In this document: positions 17,986-26,928 of the stretch, one piece after another
Layout: each line of letters opens with the position of its first letter
How positions within the stretch are numbered: the first letter of the stretch is position 1
Origin: Cellulosimicrobium sp. ES-005
GTDB lineage: Bacteria > Actinomycetota > Actinomycetes > Actinomycetales > Cellulomonadaceae
Reading direction: 5' to 3'
Length of the DNA: 64,000 nt
Assembly (NCBI RefSeq): GCF_040448685.1
Contig: NZ_CP159290.1
Coordinates: forward strand, 3,286,001 to 3,350,000
Made by a program: the position numbers and the translations under genes
Notes under the pieces: generated by a model
The model's input: the letters and a program-made list of their open reading frames with translations, nothing else
Databases searched by the model: none
What the model was told of the DNA's origin: nothing

Positions 17986-18351
17986 TCAGTCCCCGCGCAG
18001 GACGCAGAACTCGTTGCCCTCCACGTCGGCCAGGACGACGAACGTCTCCTGCTCGCCCTGGCCGACGTCGACGCGGCGCGCGCCGAGCCCTTCCAGCCGT
18101 GCGACGTCGGCCGCCTGGGTGGACGACGAGAAGTCGAGGTGCACGCGGTTCTTCACCGCCTTGCCCTCGGGGACCCGCTGGAAGACGAGGCTCGGCGGCC
18201 CGAGGACCGTCTCGCCGTCGCGTGGGTAGAGCACGGCCTCGCCGTGCGGTCCGGTCTCGCGCCCCGTCCAGCCGAGCGCGGCCTGCCAGAAGTCCGCCAC
18301 GACGGCGGGGTCGGCGCAGTCGACCACGGCGCCGCTGAAGGTGAGTGTCAT
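17986..18351 (-). CDS. VOC-family (glyoxalase/bleomycin-resistance-like) protein
   Basis: 121 aa with the paired beta-alpha-beta-beta-beta repeats of the VOC fold (FSGAVVDCADPAVVADFWQAALGW ... FVVLADVEGNEFCVL). The HLDF and EGNEF motifs would supply metal ligands. Such proteins range from dioxygenases to antibiotic-binding proteins. The specific role is unknown. Confidence 0.85.
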   Translation of the reverse strand: MTLTFSGAVVDCADPAVVADFWQAALGWTGRETGPHGEAVLYPRDGETVLGPPSLVFQRVPEGKAVKNRVHLDFSSSTQAADVARLEGLGARRVDVGQGEQETFVVLADVEGNEFCVLRGD

Positions 18352-18410
18352 GCCGCCAGTGTGACGTGCGCCACCCACAGGGCCGTCGTGTCGACCCGAC
18401 GGGTGCGGCG

Positions 18411-19115
18411 TCAGGCCGCCTCGGGATCCGGCTCGACGAGGCGGCCGACGAGCGCGGGCAGCCAGTCCGCGGCCTGCGCGCGCCGCACGGCGTCCTCGCC
18501 GTCGGGGCTGAGGAACGCGTCCCTCGCCGCGGAGGTGTAGGCGCTGATGAGGACGCGGGTGGCGGCCGGGGCGTCGATCGCGAAGCGCATCCCGACGCTC
18601 GTGAGCACGCGCGTGAGGATGTCCGCGAGCTCCGTACGGAACGACTCCTCCTGGTCCGCGAACCGGGCGGCGACCTGCGGGTCGCGCAGCGCGAGCAGCT
18701 CGAGCTCCGCGCTCATGAGGCACCACCGGCGCTCGTCGCGCGGGTCGGCCATGACGGCCGCGACGATCGTGGCGATCGCCTCGGGGGCGATGACGCCGTC
18801 GCGCACCGGGTCGTCCGGCAGGTGCTCGACGGCGGCCTCCAGGCTCCGCATCCGCATCCGGATCTCGCGCTCGGTGAGGGCGAGGAACAGCGACTCCTTG
18901 GTGTCGAAGTTCGAGTAGAACGCGCCGCGCGTGAAGCCCGCCGCCTCGCACACGGCCTCGATCGACGTGCCGTTGATGCCGTGCTCGGCGAACAGCCCGT
19001 AGGCGGCGTCGAGCAGGCGCTCACGGGTGCGCTCGCGACGGGGGGAGAGGGGGGTCTCGCTCTCCGCGCCGCGGTCGACTCGGGTCGGGTCGAGGTCGGT
19101 GGTCACGCCGGACAT
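18411..19115 (-). CDS. TetR/AcrR-family transcriptional regulator
   Basis: 234 aa. The N-terminal HTH (RERLLDAAYGLFAEHGINGTSIEAVCEAAGFTRGAFYSNFDTKESLF) is standard TetR; the C-terminal ligand domain is divergent. It is read away from the MMPL exporter, and its promoter gap holds strong palindromes, so it very likely represses the exporter and itself until an unknown ligand binds. Confidence 0.9.
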   Translation of the reverse strand: MSGVTTDLDPTRVDRGAESETPLSPRRERTRERLLDAAYGLFAEHGINGTSIEAVCEAAGFTRGAFYSNFDTKESLFLALTEREIRMRMRSLEAAVEHLPDDPVRDGVIAPEAIATIVAAVMADPRDERRWCLMSAELELLALRDPQVAARFADQEESFRTELADILTRVLTSVGMRFAIDAPAATRVLISAYTSAARDAFLSPDGEDAVRRAQAADWLPALVGRLVEPDPEAA

Positions 19116-19157
19116 GCTCCCACTGTCGGACGGGCCGTCCGCACCGGGCGGCCTTGC

Positions 19158-19197
19158 GATACATGAGTGTATCCGATACGGTCGCGTATCGGATACA
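19158..19197. promoter_or_regulatory. TetR-type operator cluster (GTATC palindromes)
   Basis: A 13-bp perfect inverted repeat TGTATCCGATACG-N4-CGTATCGGATACA spans 19168-19197. A second one, GATACA-N4-TGTATC, spans 19158-19173 and shares the TGTATC arm with it. A further half-site GCGTATCC follows near 19201. The array sits between the TetR gene and the MMPL start and fits cooperative binding by TetR dimers. Confidence 0.8.
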
Positions 19198-19242
19198 GCG
19201 GCGTATCCTGAAATCCGTCTGACTCTCCTCAGGAGGCCGCTC

Positions 19243-22200
19243 GTGTCCTCAGCGCTGTACTCGCTCGGCCGCTGGGCGGTCGGGGCGCGCCGGCTCGTCC
19301 TCGCCTCGTGGCTCGGGATCCTCGTCCTCGCGGGCGCGCTCGCCGGCCTCGTCGGCCAGGGGCTCGACGACGAGGTGACCATCCCCGGCACCGAGTCCCA
19401 GGCCGCGCTCGACCGCCTGGCGGCGACGTTCCCGCAGGTCAGCGGCGCCTCCGCGCAGGTCGTCGTCGTCGCCCCCGACGGCTCGACCATCGAGGACGAC
19501 GCCGTCCGCGGCCCCGTCGCGGACGCGGTGGCCGGGCTCGGCGACGTGGACGGCGTCGCCGCCGTGACGTCGCCCTACGACGACACCATGACCGCGTCGA
19601 TCAGCGACGACGGCGTCGCGACGCTCATGACGGTCCAGCTCGACGAGAGCCAGAGCGAGGTCACCGACGCCACGAAGGATGCGCTCGGCGACGTCGTCGA
19701 CGACCTCGCCGCGGCCCTGCCCGACGGCGCGCAGGCCGCGCTCGGCGGCCAGCTCTTCAGCACCGAGTTCCCGACCCTCACCGTCACCGAGGCGCTCGGC
19801 CTCCTCGTCGCGCTCGTCGTGCTCGTCCTCACGTTCGGCTCGTTCGTCGCGGCCGGGCTGCCGCTCCTCAACGCCGTCGTCGGGGTCGGCGTGAGCATGG
19901 GGTTGCTGTTCGCCGCGACCGCCGTCGCGCAGATCAACTCCACGACCCCGATGCTCGCCGTCATGCTCGGCCTCGCCGTCGGCATCGACTACGCGCTCTT
20001 CATCGTGTCCCGGCACCGCGACGAGCTCGCCGCCGGGCTGAGCGTCGAGGAGGCCGCCGCCCGCTCCGTCGCGACCGCCGGCTCCGCGGTCATCTTCGCC
20101 GGCCTCACCGTGATGATCGCGCTCGTCGGCCTCGGCGTCGCCGGCATCCCGTTCCTCACCGTCATGGGCGTCGCCGCCGCAGTCGGCGTCGGCCTCGCGG
20201 TCCTCGTGTCGATCACGCTCCTCCCCGCGATGCTGGGCTTCGCCGGCGAGCGGCTCCGCCCGAAGGCTCCGCGCCGTCGTGGGCGTGGGCGACGGCGTGC
20301 GGGTGCGGCGTCGTCGGACCTCGACGAGACGACGAGGCGACGGACCGGACGAGCGGCGGGGGCGGGCTCGGATGCGACAGGGCGTCAAGCCGCGCTCGTG
20401 AACCCCCGCCCGGAAGACCAGGGTGACGGCGCGGCAGCCCCGAGCACCGAGGGCGCCCCCGCCGCGGACCCGACCCGGGACGTCTCCGACCCGACCACGA
20501 CCGCGCACCGCAACCGGTTCTTCGCCGGGTGGGTGCGGACCGTCACGCGGGTCCCGCTGCTGACGATCGGTCTCGTCGTCGCGGCGATCGTGCTGCTGAC
20601 GCTGCCGGCGCGGGACCTGCAGCTCGCGCTGCCCGACGCGGGGACGCTGCCGGAGGACAACCAGGCGCGCGTCACGTACGACCTGGTGTCCGAGCACTTC
20701 GGGCCCGGCTTCAACGGGCCGCTCATCGTCACCGGGACGATCGTCACGTCGACGGACCCGGTGGGGCTCATGGACGACCTGGGCGACGAGATCGCGGGCC
20801 TGCCGGGCGTCGCGGACGTGCCGCTCTCCACGCCCAACCTCACCGCGGACACGGGCATCGTCCAGGTCGTGCCGACGGGCGCGCCGGACTCGGAGGAGAC
20901 CAAGGACCTCGTCACGGAGATCCGCGCGCAGCACGACCACTTCCTCGACGAGTACGGCGTGGACCTCGCGGTCACGGGCTTCACGGCGGTGGGGATCGAC
21001 GTGTCCGCCAAGCTCGGGGCGGCGTTGCTGCCGTTCGCGTTCGTCGTCGTGGGCCTGTCGCTCGTGCTGCTGACCATGGTGTTCCGGTCGATCGCGGTGC
21101 CGATCAAGGCGACGCTCGGCTACCTGTTCTCGGTCGGCGCGGCGTTCGGCGTCGTGACGCTCGTGTTCGAGCACGGGTTCCTCGCCGACGCGCTGCACGT
21201 GACACGGCTCGGGCCCGTCATCTCGTTCATGCCGATCGTCCTCATGGGCGTGCTGTTCGGCCTCGCGATGGACTACGAGGTGTTCCTCGTCGCGCGCATC
21301 CGGGAGGACTACGTCCACTCCGGGAAGGCGCGGCGCTCGATCTTCACGGGGTTCCAGGCGTCGGCGAAGGTCGTCACCGCGGCCGCCGTCATCATGTTCG
21401 CCGTGTTCGTCGCGTTCGTGCCCGAGGGCGACATGAGCCTCAAGCCCATCGCGCTCGGGCTCGCGGTCGGCGTCCTCGTCGACGCGTTCGTCGTGCGCAT
21501 GACGCTCGTGCCGGCCGTGCTCGCGATGCTCGGCGACAAGGCGTGGTGGATGCCGCGCTGGCTCGACCGCGTGCTCCCCTCGTTCGACGTCGAGGGCGAG
21601 GGGCTGTCCAAGGAGCTCGCGCTCGCGGACTGGCCGGAGCCCGGCAGCACGGACGCCGTCGTCGCGCACGACCTCGTGGTCGCCGGGGCGCACGGCCCCC
21701 TCGCGGAGCCGGTCACGATCCGCGTGCCCGACGGCGGGTCGCTCGTCGTGCACGGGACGTCGCCCGCGGCGGTGTCCGGCGTCGTGCTGGCGCTCGCCGG
21801 GCGGCTCAGGCCGGCCGCCGGGGCCCTCAAGGTGACGGGCCTCGTCCTGCCCGAGCGCGCGCTGAGCGTGCGTCGCCGCGTCGCGCTCGTCGACCTCGCG
21901 GCCGACGTCGCGGCCTTGCCCGGTGACGCTCCCGCGCCCGCCGCGCACCGCGTGCCCGCGGCGTCGAGCGTCGCCGCGCTGCTGCGCGAGGGCCCGCGGC
22001 TGCTCGCCGTCGTGGGGACCGACGCCGTCACGTCGCCCGCGGAGCGGGCGGCGCTGGCCGACGTGCTCGGGCAGGCCACCGCGAGCGGCACGGCGGTCGT
22101 CCTGGGTGCCGTCGGGCCCGCGCCCACGGACCTCGCCCCGCCCGGGACGCAGGTGCTCGACCTGCACGCTCCCGACCCCGCCCCCACGGTGCCCGCCCCC

Positions 22201-22251
22201 ACCGACCCGGCGTCCGTCGTCGGCCCGCGCACCGAGGAGGTGCCCGCATGA
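19243..22251 (+). CDS. MMPL-family (RND-like) exporter with degenerate ABC-like C-terminal domain
   Basis: 1002 aa from a GTG at 19243 with AGGAGG 7 nt upstream. Two blocks of transmembrane helices with periplasmic loops give the usual MMPL/SSD topology (GIDYALFIVSRHRDEL and AMDYEVFLVARIREDY carry the conserved acidic residues of proton coupling). After residue about 790 a soluble tail (PLAEPVTIRVPDGGSLVVHGTSP...LALAGRLRPAAGALKVTGL) follows the outline of an ABC ATPase N-terminal part, but its Walker A loop lacks the GK(S/T). Likely exports lipids or drugs, under TetR control. Confidence 0.88.
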   Translation: MSSALYSLGRWAVGARRLVLASWLGILVLAGALAGLVGQGLDDEVTIPGTESQAALDRLAATFPQVSGASAQVVVVAPDGSTIEDDAVRGPVADAVAGLGDVDGVAAVTSPYDDTMTASISDDGVATLMTVQLDESQSEVTDATKDALGDVVDDLAAALPDGAQAALGGQLFSTEFPTLTVTEALGLLVALVVLVLTFGSFVAAGLPLLNAVVGVGVSMGLLFAATAVAQINSTTPMLAVMLGLAVGIDYALFIVSRHRDELAAGLSVEEAAARSVATAGSAVIFAGLTVMIALVGLGVAGIPFLTVMGVAAAVGVGLAVLVSITLLPAMLGFAGERLRPKAPRRRGRGRRRAGAASSDLDETTRRRTGRAAGAGSDATGRQAALVNPRPEDQGDGAAAPSTEGAPAADPTRDVSDPTTTAHRNRFFAGWVRTVTRVPLLTIGLVVAAIVLLTLPARDLQLALPDAGTLPEDNQARVTYDLVSEHFGPGFNGPLIVTGTIVTSTDPVGLMDDLGDEIAGLPGVADVPLSTPNLTADTGIVQVVPTGAPDSEETKDLVTEIRAQHDHFLDEYGVDLAVTGFTAVGIDVSAKLGAALLPFAFVVVGLSLVLLTMVFRSIAVPIKATLGYLFSVGAAFGVVTLVFEHGFLADALHVTRLGPVISFMPIVLMGVLFGLAMDYEVFLVARIREDYVHSGKARRSIFTGFQASAKVVTAAAVIMFAVFVAFVPEGDMSLKPIALGLAVGVLVDAFVVRMTLVPAVLAMLGDKAWWMPRWLDRVLPSFDVEGEGLSKELALADWPEPGSTDAVVAHDLVVAGAHGPLAEPVTIRVPDGGSLVVHGTSPAAVSGVVLALAGRLRPAAGALKVTGLVLPERALSVRRRVALVDLAADVAALPGDAPAPAAHRVPAASSVAALLREGPRLLAVVGTDAVTSPAERAALADVLGQATASGTAVVLGAVGPAPTDLAPPGTQVLDLHAPDPAPTVPAPTDPASVVGPRTEEVPA

Positions 22252-24572
22252 GCGTCTTCCCGCCCGACACGGCGCAGACCGGACCGACCACCCCGGGCGC
22301 GCCGGCGCCTGCCCGCGCCCGGACCCGGGTCGACGCGCGACGCGTGTGGACCGTGGCCGCGGCCGTCGCGCTCCCGCTCGCCGTGCTCGGCCTGCTCCTG
22401 TGGGCGCTGTGGAACCCGCAGGAGCGCCTCGACACCGTGCAGGCGGCGGTCGTCAACCTCGACGAGCCCGTGGAGGTCGACGGCCAGACCGTCCCCCTCG
22501 GGCGCCAGCTCACGGCGGGGCTGGTGAGCGGCGGCGCGGCGTCGACGGACACCGGTCCGGTCGCCGTCCAGCCCGACGCCGGCACGACGAACTACGACTG
22601 GGTCGTCACCGACGCCGCCGACGCCGCGTCCGGGCTGGCCGAAGGCACGTACTCCGCCGTCGTGACCATCCCGGAGGACTTCTCCGCTGCGGCCACGTCG
22701 TTCGGCGGCGACGCGTCCGACGCGACGCAGGCCACGCTGACGGTCGAGACGGCACCCGGCGGGCGCGTCGTGGACGAGGCGCTCGCGCGCATCGTCACGA
22801 CCACCGCGACCTCGGTGCTCGGCACGACGCTGACCGAGAACTACGTCGACGGCGTGCTCGTCGGCTTCACGACCCTGAACGAGCAGCTCGGCGAGGCCGC
22901 GGACGGCGCCGACCAGCTCGCGGACGGCGCGTCCCAGGCGGACGACGGCGCGACGCGGCTCGCGTCCGGCGCGGGCGAGCTCGCGACCGGCGCCGGAGCG
23001 CTCGCGTCCGGGGTCGGCGAGCTCGGCTCGGGCGCCGACCGGCTCGCGTCCGGCGCCGGTGACCTGGCGAGCGGGGCGCAGGGCGTCGCGACGGGATCGC
23101 GCCAGGTCGCGGACGGCGTCGCGCAGTCGTCCACGGGCGCGGGCTCGCTCGCCACCGGTGCGCAGGGGCTGGCCGACGGCGTCGCGGCGGTCTCGACCGG
23201 CGTGTCCGACCTCGCGACCGGGCTCGGCACGCTCGACGCCTCGATCTCTGCCGTTCCCCTTCCCGACGGCGGGTCGACGTCGCTCCCGTCGCTCGGGACC
23301 AGCCTCGCGACGGGGTCACGGGACGTCGCCGGCGGCCTCGCGCAGGTCGTCGCCGGGATCGAGCAGCAGAAGGTCCAGGCGGGGTGCGCGGCGGCCCCGA
23401 CGTCGCCCGCGTGCGTGGCGCTCGACCAGCAGCTCGCCGCGCTGCGACCGCTCGCGGTGGGCGCGGCGGAGGTCGCGGCGGGGAACGCCGCCCTCGCCGG
23501 GGTGCCGTCGGGCGCGGACGGGCCCACCGGGCTCTACGCCCTCGCGGCCGGGGTCGACCAGGCCGCGCAGGGCGCGGACCGGCTCGCGACCGGGGCGGCG
23601 CAGGCCGCCACCGGGGCGACGGGGGTCGCCGGGGGCGCGCGCGACCTCTCGGCCGGGCTCGGGCAGCTCGCCGGCGGTGCGGACCAGGTGGCCGACGGCG
23701 CCGCCCGGCTCGCCGGGGGCGCGGGCGCGCTGTCGTCGGGGGCGGACGGCCTCGCGACCGGCGTCGGGGCGCTCGGGACGGGGGCCGACCAGCTCGCCAC
23801 GGGGACGCAGGAGCTCGCGACGGGCGCGGGCGACCTCGCGGGCGGCGTCGGGCAGCTCGCGGACGGGACGAGCGAGCTCGCCCAGGGCCTCGGCGACGCG
23901 ACGGAGCAGATCCCCTCGTACACGGACGCCGAGCGCGAGAACCTCTCCGCGGTCGTCGCGGACCCGGTGGCCGCTCCGGGCGTCGAGGACCTCGGCACCG
24001 GGTCGACCGGCCCGCTGTTCGCCGTCCTCGCCCTGTGGCTCGGCGCGCTCGCGATCTTCGTCGCGTTCCCGCCCGTGCCCGCGAAGCTGCTCGGGTCGAC
24101 CCGGACCGCGGGGCGGCTCGCGCTCGCCGCGCTCGCGCTGCCGGCGGGGATCGCCGCCGCGACGGGCCTCGTGGTCGGCGGCGTCCTCGCCGCGGTCGAG
24201 GGAGCGAGCGTGGGCGGCTGGGTCGGCCTGCTCGCGGTCGGCGCGCTCGCGTCGGTGGTCTTCGTCGCGCTCAACCAGGCGCTCGCCGCCCTGCTCGGGA
24301 ACGTGGGGCGGGCGATCAGCCTGCTCGTCGCGGTCCTGCTCGTCGCGACCGGCATCGTCGCGACCGTCCCTGCCGCGCTCACCGGGCTGCGCGACCTGCT
24401 GCCCGTGGGCTCGGCGCTCCGCCTGCTCACGTCGATCGTCGACCCGGGCGCGGCCGGGGGAGCGGGTGACGCCGTCGCGCTGGTGCTCTGGGGCCTCGCG
24501 TCCGTCGCGGTGACGACGCTCGTCGTCGCCCGCCGCCGGTCGGTCCGCGTCGAGCAGCTGCTCCGGGCCTGA
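22248..24572 (+). CDS. YhgE/Pip-domain membrane protein
   Basis: 774 aa. The start overlaps the MMPL stop (ATGA), so the two are coupled. One N-terminal transmembrane helix, then a YhgE-type head, then a long stretch of seven-residue repeats (LASGAGELATGAGAL-like, residues about 215-560) that should form an extended coil, and five or six C-terminal transmembrane helices. MMPL plus YhgE/Pip pairs are common in Gram-positive export systems, and they recall the Pip phage-receptor and ESX-associated proteins. Confidence 0.85.
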   Translation: MSVFPPDTAQTGPTTPGAPAPARARTRVDARRVWTVAAAVALPLAVLGLLLWALWNPQERLDTVQAAVVNLDEPVEVDGQTVPLGRQLTAGLVSGGAASTDTGPVAVQPDAGTTNYDWVVTDAADAASGLAEGTYSAVVTIPEDFSAAATSFGGDASDATQATLTVETAPGGRVVDEALARIVTTTATSVLGTTLTENYVDGVLVGFTTLNEQLGEAADGADQLADGASQADDGATRLASGAGELATGAGALASGVGELGSGADRLASGAGDLASGAQGVATGSRQVADGVAQSSTGAGSLATGAQGLADGVAAVSTGVSDLATGLGTLDASISAVPLPDGGSTSLPSLGTSLATGSRDVAGGLAQVVAGIEQQKVQAGCAAAPTSPACVALDQQLAALRPLAVGAAEVAAGNAALAGVPSGADGPTGLYALAAGVDQAAQGADRLATGAAQAATGATGVAGGARDLSAGLGQLAGGADQVADGAARLAGGAGALSSGADGLATGVGALGTGADQLATGTQELATGAGDLAGGVGQLADGTSELAQGLGDATEQIPSYTDAERENLSAVVADPVAAPGVEDLGTGSTGPLFAVLALWLGALAIFVAFPPVPAKLLGSTRTAGRLALAALALPAGIAAATGLVVGGVLAAVEGASVGGWVGLLAVGALASVVFVALNQALAALLGNVGRAISLLVAVLLVATGIVATVPAALTGLRDLLPVGSALRLLTSIVDPGAAGGAGDAVALVLWGLASVAVTTLVVARRRSVRVEQLLRA

Positions 24573-24608
24573 GCCGGGTCTGGTGCCGAGCGCCGTGGGC
24601 GCGAGAGG

Positions 24609-24944
24609 ATGCCTCGCATGACGCACGGGGGCACGGCAGCAGGACGACGGCGGACCGAGCGCGCGGGGCGCCTCGCGAGGGCGCTGGGGGTCGTCGCAGC
24701 GGTCGTCGGTACGGCTCTGCTCGTCGCGTGGGCGAACCGGTGGTACGTCGCGGAGATGTTCGCGCGCTCCGCGGGCGCGCCGGACGGCGCCGACTGGTGG
24801 TACGTCTACGACCGCCTGCGCCAGGCGCACGTGACCCTCGTCGCGGCGGTCGTCGCGCTCGGCGTCGCCGGGCTCCTGTGGGCCGTCGGCCGCCGGGCGA
24901 GGAGCCCGCGGCCGGGACCGGCCGTCGAGGCGCCGGGAGCCTGA
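24609..24944 (+). CDS. Small two-helix membrane protein (111 aa)
   Basis: Up to 111 aa (ATG at 24609 or at 24618). Two transmembrane helices (LGVVAAVVGTALLVAWA and VTLVAAVVALGVAGLLWAVG) flank a short loop with paired Trp/Tyr. It lies 36 nt after the YhgE gene and may belong to the same transcript. No family recognised. Confidence 0.6.
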   Translation: MPRMTHGGTAAGRRRTERAGRLARALGVVAAVVGTALLVAWANRWYVAEMFARSAGAPDGADWWYVYDRLRQAHVTLVAAVVALGVAGLLWAVGRRARSPRPGPAVEAPGA

Positions 24945-25065
24945 TCCCGCCGCGTCGCCGTCTGCGTCGGCGTGGCGCGGTGCGGGTGTGGGCGGCGGCC
25001 GTCAGACTCGCTCGGCAGGACGCGGACGGCGGGAGCCGTCCGTCGGGCGAGGGGACGGTGCACCG

Positions 25066-26154
25066 ATGGACCAGCAGAAGGCACGGGAGATCAAGTCGCA
25101 GCTCGCGGACTACGCGCGTGAGCTCGCGGAGCGGTCGGGGCTGCCGGGCCGGTCGGGCACGGCGATCGAGGCGCGCGACGTGCCCGACGCTGCGGACGTC
25201 GTGCGCGCGCCCACTCTCGCGATCGGCCTCGCCCCGCACGACGACGGCGGGTACGCCATCGCGGTCCGGTACCGGCTGGGCGTGCCCACCGCGCGCAGCA
25301 TCGCGCGCAAGGTCGCCTCGGAGGCGGGGGACACGGTCGACGTGCGACGTACGGGGCGGATCCGGCCCCTCGCCGCGGCGCCGGGTTCGGGGCGTGCGGG
25401 CGCCGACGGACCGGGCCTGCGCCCGCCGGTCGTCACGGCCTACGCGACCGGCGAGACCGGCCGGGTCCGGCCGCTGCGTCCCGGGGTCTCGATCGCCCAC
25501 GTGGACGTCACCGCGGGGACGCTCGGCGCGTTCGTGCGCGTCGCCGAGCCGCCCGTGGTGGGCGCGGACGCCGCGTCGGTCTACGCGCTCTCGAACTGGC
25601 ACGTGCTCGCGGGGTCGCCGTCCGCCCGGGTCGGGGACGTCGTCGTGCAGCCCGGCCCCGCCGACGGCGGCAGCGCGCCGGACGACCGCGTCGGGGCCCT
25701 CGCCGCGCTCGTCCCGCTGGAGGCGGGCGTCACGCAGACCGTCGACGCCGCCGTCGCGCTCCTCGACGACCCGACCGTGGACCCGGAGTACCCAGTCGGC
25801 CGGATCACGGAGACCGCGGTCGCGCTCGGCGGTGAGGCGGTCGGGAAGTCCGGCCGGACCACCGGCGTCACGACGGGGCGCGTCACGGCCATCGAGCTCG
25901 ACGACGTCGTGGTGGGCTACGGCGACGGCCTCGGCGCGCTGCGGTTCGACGACCAGATCGAGGTCGAGTCGACGGGCGACGGGCCGTTCTCGCGCGGCGG
26001 CGACTCCGGGTCGCTCGTGTACCGCGAGGACGGGGTCGCGCTGGGGCTGTTGTTCGCGGGGTCGGAGACGGGCGGCGCGAACGGCACGGGGCTCACGTAC
26101 TGCAACCCGATCGGGACCGTCCTCGAGCGGCTGGGCGCGACGCTGCTCGGGTGA
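25066..26154 (+). CDS. Trypsin-like serine protease
   Basis: 362 aa. The chymotrypsin-fold triad is visible: His in YALSNWHVLAG, Asp in TVDAAVALLDD and Ser in RGGDSGSLVY. An N-terminal ~130-residue domain of unknown role comes first (helical MDQQKAREIKSQLADYARELAE, then a beta-rich part). No signal peptide is evident, so an intracellular location is likely. Start at the ATG 25066. Confidence 0.85.
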   Translation: MDQQKAREIKSQLADYARELAERSGLPGRSGTAIEARDVPDAADVVRAPTLAIGLAPHDDGGYAIAVRYRLGVPTARSIARKVASEAGDTVDVRRTGRIRPLAAAPGSGRAGADGPGLRPPVVTAYATGETGRVRPLRPGVSIAHVDVTAGTLGAFVRVAEPPVVGADAASVYALSNWHVLAGSPSARVGDVVVQPGPADGGSAPDDRVGALAALVPLEAGVTQTVDAAVALLDDPTVDPEYPVGRITETAVALGGEAVGKSGRTTGVTTGRVTAIELDDVVVGYGDGLGALRFDDQIEVESTGDGPFSRGGDSGSLVYREDGVALGLLFAGSETGGANGTGLTYCNPIGTVLERLGATLLG

Positions 26155-26230
26155 CGCCGCCCGGCACGGACTCCCGGCCCTGCCGCGAACGCCCCGACGG
26201 GCGCACAATGAGGTCGGGAGGTGGTTCGCC

Positions 26231-26491
26231 GTGGCGACCCTCGAACGAGCCCGCGAGGCCAAGGCCGCGCTCCGCGACGAGCTCGCGGGCCTCGACGGAG
26301 TGACCGGCGTCGGGATCGCCCGTGCCGACGCGTCGGGCGCGCCCGGGCGCGGCCCGCGGGCGACGGACGTCGTCGACGACTGGCTGCTGCGCGTGAACGT
26401 GACCTCGGACGACGTCGACGTCCCCGAGACCGTCGACGGCGTGGAGGTCGAGGTCCGCGTCGTCGGGGACGTCACGGCGTCGCGCGTCTGA
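26231..26491 (+). CDS. Small partner protein of the trypsin-like protease (86 aa)
   Basis: 86 aa from a GTG with GGGAGG upstream. The pattern DELAGLDGVTGVGIARAD ... LLRVNVT ... VDGVEVEVRVVGDV resembles the small beta-rich domain found at the N-terminus of several bacterial trypsin-like proteases. It lies 76 nt downstream of the protease gene and may be a chaperone, inhibitor or split domain of it. This is inference from sequence style and position. Confidence 0.6.
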   Translation: MATLERAREAKAALRDELAGLDGVTGVGIARADASGAPGRGPRATDVVDDWLLRVNVTSDDVDVPETVDGVEVEVRVVGDVTASRV

Positions 26492-26629
26492 ACCCCGCGA
26501 CGCCCGCGCGAGAGGGCCGGGGAGGGTCGCCACCCACGCCGCGGCCCGGCACCGCACCCCGTGGGCGGCACCGGGCCGGGTCGCCGGGTCACCGGTCGAC
26601 GTGCTCACCGGGTCGACGTGCTCACCGGG

Positions 26630-26902
26630 TCACGACGCGCGGGCGTAGCGGGTGGGGTCGGCGTCGAAGAGGGGGCCGCACGACGAGCAGCACAGCCAGT
26701 AGCGGACGCCCTCGTGGTCACGGACGAGCCCGGCCGCCTCGGCGTGCGCCTTGACGGTCGTGCTGCCGGGCATGACGGGGCACTCGGCGAGGTCGTCGTC
26801 CGGCACGGAGCCGACCGAGGGTGCGGCGTGCGCGTGACAGGCGCCGGCCGGCTCGGGGCGGGCGTCGTCGTGCGGCGGGGCGTCGTCGTGGTGGTGGCAC
26901 AT
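26630..26902 (-). CDS. YHS-domain metal-binding protein
   Basis: 90 aa. A His-rich start (MCHHHDDAPPHDD) leads to a YHS-like domain: CPVMPGSTTVKAHAEAAG ... RYWLCCSSCGPLFDADPTRYA. YHS domains bind copper or other soft metals and are often fused to, or coded with, CopA-type ATPases. It follows copA in the leftward copper cluster. Confidence 0.85.
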   Translation of the reverse strand: MCHHHDDAPPHDDARPEPAGACHAHAAPSVGSVPDDDLAECPVMPGSTTVKAHAEAAGLVRDHEGVRYWLCCSSCGPLFDADPTRYARAS

Positions 26903-26928
26903 GCGGGTCCTCCTGAGGGTCGGGACGG

